Shown here: one piece after another, positions 18,596 through 22,802 of the stretch
How the letters are laid out: each line of letters opens with the position of its first letter
Numbering within the stretch: position 1 is the stretch's first letter
DNA from: Nemertoderma westbladi
Taxonomy: Eukaryota; Xenacoelomorpha; Nemertodermatida; Nemertodermatidae
Assembly: GCA_032718475.1 (NCBI GenBank)
Contig: JAUCBJ010001876.1
Span: 1 to 22,802 of the forward strand
Reading direction: 5' to 3'
DNA: 22,802 nucleotides
Made by a program: the position numbers and the translations under genes
Notes under the pieces: generated by a model
The model's input: the letters and a program-made list of their open reading frames with translations, nothing else
Database searches by the model: none
What the model was told of the DNA's origin: nothing

Positions 18596-18953
18596 CCCAA
18601 ACAGATAGATTGATTCGAATTCTGGCAAGCACCCTCCGTACTATATCGTATTCGAATGTGGCCGATGGCTGGGTTATTTTGCATGATTGGAGAGACTCCA
18701 GTACCAAAGGAAATTCTCTCTTCCCTGGATTGTGGAAAATGTCATTGAAGAGAATAGCCTGGGGTAGCCAGAACAGTACATTGTATGTTCGTGGTTTTTA
18801 CATTAGGCCTAATAGAGTATAATACCTTTGGTTGTTTGAGAAGCTGCTGTCCTGGTCGATAGCTTCTTGAGAAGATGCCAACCCAATGGCACCCTTTAGA
18901 ATTCGCCAATAAATCTATATACACATTTATATACATATACTGTATGTACATCT
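18596..18953. other. Non-coding stretch between the minisatellite and the foldback element
   Basis: A last degenerate repeat start (CCCAAACAGATAG) is followed by unique sequence. Plus-strand and minus-strand frames spilling out of the minisatellite end here without recognisable domains. Confidence 0.45.
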
Positions 18954-19558
18954 CCCTTTAATACAACAACCATTTTTAGGGGGTCGGTGCCACACCCCCC
19001 CCCCCCCCCCCATCCCTAATTTTTTCAAATTTCAATAAAATGCTACGAAATTTGGTATGATGGTAGATCGACACCTTTTCTTACTGCTGGCCTGGCCGGA
19101 TTTTTCAATTTCTCCGTTATTTCCATACAACAAGCAAGTAAAGAATGTCTATTTAGCAATGTTTAACCACCTCCGTAGACTTTATTTTACGTCTTTGAAA
19201 TGTAATCTGGATATCATTAGAACCGCCTGCATCTGTAGATTCCGAGTCGGAAAACCGTTTTAAATTTCACTAACATTTTCCTGAGATATTATCAACATTC
19301 AAAGGCATACATTTTATTACATTCCAAATACGTAAAATAATGTTTACGGAGGTGGTTAAACATTGTTAAACATTAAATATACATTTTTTATGGAGATAAC
19401 TGAGAAATTGAAAAATCCGGCCAGGCCAGCAGCAGTAAGAAAAGGTGTCGATCTATCATCATACCAAATTTCGTGGCATTCTATTGAAATTTGAAAAAAA
19501 TTAAGGGGGGGGGGGGGGGGGAGGTCCGGCCTGCTAAAAATGGTTGTTGGATTAAGGG
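18954..19558. mobile_element. Foldback element with ~240-bp inverted arms carrying matched 17-base poly-C and poly-G tracts
   Basis: The left arm (about 18954-19206) is the inverse complement of the right arm (about 19318-19558). Outer ends share CAACAACCATTTTTAG. Inside are a 17-C run (18995-19011) against a 17-G run (19505-19521); TTTCAATA-AATGC-ACGAAATTTGG; GATCGACACCTTTTCTTACT; GGCCTGGCCGGATTTTTCAA; and CAATGTTTAACCACCTCCGTA at the inner part. A loop of about 110 bp is unmatched. A 68-codon frame (19057-19263) in the left arm is a by-product without motifs. No transposase. A target site duplication is not evident. Confidence 0.8.
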
Positions 19559-19700
19559 AATAATAATGTGCGCCATACTATCTAGTTTGTTATAATGATT
19601 AATTTTTGGTGTCATCTCCAGATGATGTAGGCGAGATAGGGTTTAACATACTCAAACTTAATTAGAGTGTCCATCAGCATAAAAGCTTTTGTATTTACAT

Positions 19701-22700
19701 GTACTTACAGGTAGGCCTACTCTGGATTGATACATGTTGTACTTACAGGTAGGCCTACTTTGGATTGATACATGTTGTACTTACAGGTAGGCCTACTCTG
19801 GATTGATACATGTTGTACTTACAGATAGGCCTATTCTGGATTGATACATGTTGTAGTTACAGATAGGTCTACTCTGTATTGATACATGTTGTACTTACAG
19901 ATAGGCCTACTCTGTATTGATACATGTTGTACTTACAGGTAGGCCTACTCTGGATTGATACATGCTGTACTTACAGATAGGCCTACTCTGTATTGATACA
20001 TGTTGTACTTACAGATAGGCCTACTCTGTATTGATACATGTTGTACTTACAGGTAGGCCTACTCTGGATTGATACATGTTGTACTTACAGGTAGGTCTAC
20101 TCTGTATTGATACATGTTGTACTTACAGATAGGTCTACTCTGTATTGATACATGTTGTACTTACAGGTAGGCCTACTCTGGATTGATACATGTTGTACTT
20201 ACAGGTAGGCCTACTCTGGATTGATACATGCTTTACTTACAGGTAGGTCTACTCTGTATTGATACATGTTGTACTTACAGATAGGCCTACTCTGTATTGA
20301 TACATGTTGTACTTACAGATAGGCCTACTCTGGATTGATACATGTTGTACTTACAGGTAGGCCTACTCTGTATTGATACATGTTGTACTTACAGATAGGT
20401 CTACTCTGTATTGATACATGTTGTACTTACAGGTAGGCCTACTCTGGATTGATACATGTTGTACTTACAGATAGGTCTACTCTGTATTGATACATGTTGT
20501 ACTTACAGATAGGTCTACTCTGTATTGATACATGTTGTACTTACAGGTAGGCCTACTCTGGATTGATACATGTTGTACTTACAGATAGGTCTACTCTGTA
20601 TTGATACATGTTGTACTTACAGATAGGCCTACTCTGTATTGATACATGTTGTACTTACAGGTAGGCCTACTCTGGATTGATACATGTTGTACTTACAGAT
20701 AGGTCTACTCTGTATTGATACATGTTGTACTTACAGATAGGCCTACTCTGTATTGATACATGTTGTACTTACAGGTAGGCCTACTCTGGATTGATACATG
20801 TTGTACTTACAGATAGGCCTACTCTGTATTGATACATGTTGTACTTACAGATAGGCCTACTCTGTATTGATACATGTTGTACTTACAGATAGGCCTACTC
20901 TGTATTGATACATGTTGTACTTACAGGTAGGCCTACTCTGTATTGATACATGTTGTACTTACAGGTAGGCCTACTCTGTATTGATACATGTTGTACTTAC
21001 AGGTAGGCCTACTCTGGATTGATACATGTTGTACTTACAGGTAGGCCTACTCTGTATTGATACATGTTGTACTTACAGGTAGGCCTACTCTGGATTGATA
21101 CATGTTGTACTTACAGGTAGGCCTACTCTGTATTGATACATGTTGTACTTACAGATAGGCCTACTCTGTATTGATACATGTTGTACTTACAGATAGGTCT
21201 ACTCTGGATTGATACATGTTGTACTTACAGGTAGGCCTACTCTGTATTGATACATGTTGTACTTACAGGTAGGCCTACTCTGTATTGATACATGTTGTAC
21301 GTACAGGTAGGCCTACTCTGTATTGATACATGTTGTACTTACAGGTAGGCCTACTCTGGATTGATACATGTTGTACTTACAGGTAGGCCTACTCTGTATT
21401 GATACATGTTGTACTTACAGATAGGCCTACTCTGGATTGATACATGTTGTACTTACAGATAGGTCTACTCTGGATTGATACATGTTGTACTTACAGGTAG
21501 GCCTACTCTGTATTGATACATGTTGTACTTACAGGTAGGCCTACTCTGGATTGATACATGTTGTACTTACAGGTAGGCCTACTCTGGATTGATACATGTT
21601 GTACTTACAGGTAGGCCTACTCTGGATTGATACATGTTGTACTTACAGATAGGTCTACTCTGGATTGATACATGTTGTACTTACAGATAGGTCTACTCTG
21701 GATTGATACATGTTGTACTTACAGGTAGGCCTACTCTGGATTGATACATGTTGTACTTACAGGTAGGTCTACTCTGGATTGATACATGTTGTACTTACAG
21801 ATAGGTCTACTCTGGATTGATACATGTTGTACTTACAGGTAGGCCTACTCTGGATTGATACATGTTGTACTTACAGGTAGGCCTACTCTGGATTGATACA
21901 TGTTGTACTTACAGGTAGGCCTACTCTGGATTGATACATGTTGTACTTACAGGTAGGTCTACTCTGGATTGATACATGTTGTACTTACAGGTAGGCCTAC
22001 TTTGGATTGATACATGTTGTACTTACAGGTAGGTCTACTCTGGATTGATACATGTTGTACTTACAGATAGGTCTACTCTGGATTGATACATGTTGTACTT
22101 ACAGGTAGGCCTACTCTGGATTGATACATGTTGTACTTACAGGTAGGTCTACTCTGGATTGATACATGTTGTACTTACAGGTAGGTCTACTCTGTATTGA
22201 TACATGTTGTACTTACAGATAGGCCTACTCTGGATTGATACATGTTGTACTTACAGGTAGGCCTACTCTGTATTGATACATGTTGTACTTACAGGTTGGC
22301 CTACTCTGGATTGATACATGTTGTACTTACAGGTAGGTCTACTCTGGATTGATACATGTTGTACTTACAGGTTGGTCTACTCTGGATTGATACATGTTGT
22401 ACTTACAGGTAGGCCTACTCTGGATTGATACATGTTGTACTTACAGATAGGTCTACTCTGGATTGATACATGTTGTACTTACAGATAGGTCTACTCTGTA
22501 TTGATACATGTTGTACTTACAGGTAGGCCTACTCTGGATTGATACATGTTGTACTTACAGATAGGCCTACTCTGGATTGATACATGTTGTACTTACAGAT
22601 AGGCCTACTCTGGATTGATACATGTTGTACTTACAGGTAGGCCTACTCTGGATTGATACATGTTGTACTTACAGATAGGCCTACTCTGGATTGATACATG

Positions 22701-22802
22701 TTGTACTTACAGGTTGGCCTACTCTGGATTGATACATGTTGTACTTACAGATAGGCCTACTCTGGATTGATACATGTTGTACTTACAGATAGGCCTACTC
22801 CG
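19701..22802. repeat. 38-bp satellite array, about 81.6 copies, continuing past the window edge
   Basis: The monomer is GTACTTACAG-[G/A]-TAGG-[C/T]-CTACTCTG-[G/T]-ATTGATACATGTT (38 bp). Every monomer checked starts exactly at 19701 + 38n, up to the last at 22779, so no indel is present in 3.1 kb. Three positions (11, 16, 25) account for most variation; rare others include CTTTGG, ATGCT, GTACGTACAG and AGGTTGG. Monomers with G11/C16 contain the perfect palindrome GTAGGCCTAC. Between 20423 and 20878 the G-C-G type recurs strictly every third monomer (114 bp). No coding capacity. The right boundary is outside the window. Confidence 0.97.

Noticed and set aside
17897-18822. Overlapping long open frames of 114-248 codons on both strands through the minisatellite
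   Set aside because: They follow from a 27-bp, stop-poor repeat unit; there is no signal, domain or codon bias favouring one frame, and a single-base loss in one unit shifts them.
19057-19263. 68-codon frame inside the foldback element as a transposase remnant
   Set aside because: No catalytic or DNA-binding motif; the same sequence is simply repeated inversely in the other arm.
19701-22802. CRISPR array
   Set aside because: Repeats abut with no unique spacers, and the setting is eukaryotic; it is an ordinary satellite in organisation.

Overview
The window looks like a repeat-dense piece of an invertebrate metazoan nuclear genome. The evidence is AT-rich non-coding DNA, LINE and Bel/Pao retroelement debris, several foldback/TIR elements, two large tandem arrays, long poly-G/poly-C runs, a fibrinogen-domain exon with a 3' splice site, and an F-box/LRR gene. 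No bacterial operon, CRISPR array, tRNA or rRNA was seen. A lophotrochozoan, echinoderm, hemichordate, amphioxus, tunicate, cnidarian or sponge would all fit; the sequence alone does not let me name the species.

Layout. 1-856 is the 3' end of a LINE: the end of the RT, then a frameshifted zinc-knuckle tail. 857-4390 has no gene, but carries a TIR foldback element (about 2976-3253) with repeated GTTCTAGAAC palindromes and smaller inverted repeats. 4396-5629 is a TIR-bounded non-autonomous element; inside it is a decayed tandem array of about 150 bp units, each opening with an RFX X-box-like 14-mer. 5955-6170 is a cluster of a 15-bp unit in both orientations, including a nested hairpin. 6457-7815 is the clearest host gene, an intact single-exon F-box/leucine-rich protein of the FBXO39/FBXO33 type. 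It is followed by a 2 x 130 bp tandem duplication (7931-8190). 8813-10135 is a broken Bel/Pao pol remnant.

10677-11777 is a roughly 1.1 kb foldback element with GAACACA-type tandem motifs in both arms. 12537-13202 (minus strand) is the terminal exon of a fibrinogen-related protein. 14017-15717 (minus strand) is an uninterrupted RTE-like LINE reverse transcriptase fragment. 16541-17129 holds two small hairpin elements. 17976-18595 is a 27-bp minisatellite that is open in several frames. 18954-19558 is a foldback element whose arms carry matching 17-base poly-C and poly-G tracts. 19701 to the window end is a 38-bp satellite of about 81.6 copies without a single indel; three two-state positions vary and form a local 114-bp higher-order repeat.

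The two probable host genes (F-box, fibrinogen-like) share no evident pathway and do not form a system; everything else is mobile or tandem repeat DNA. The most unusual observations are the phased X-box-like array inside a TIR element, the nested and foldback palindromes, and the indel-free 38-bp satellite with splice-site-like sequence in every monomer.
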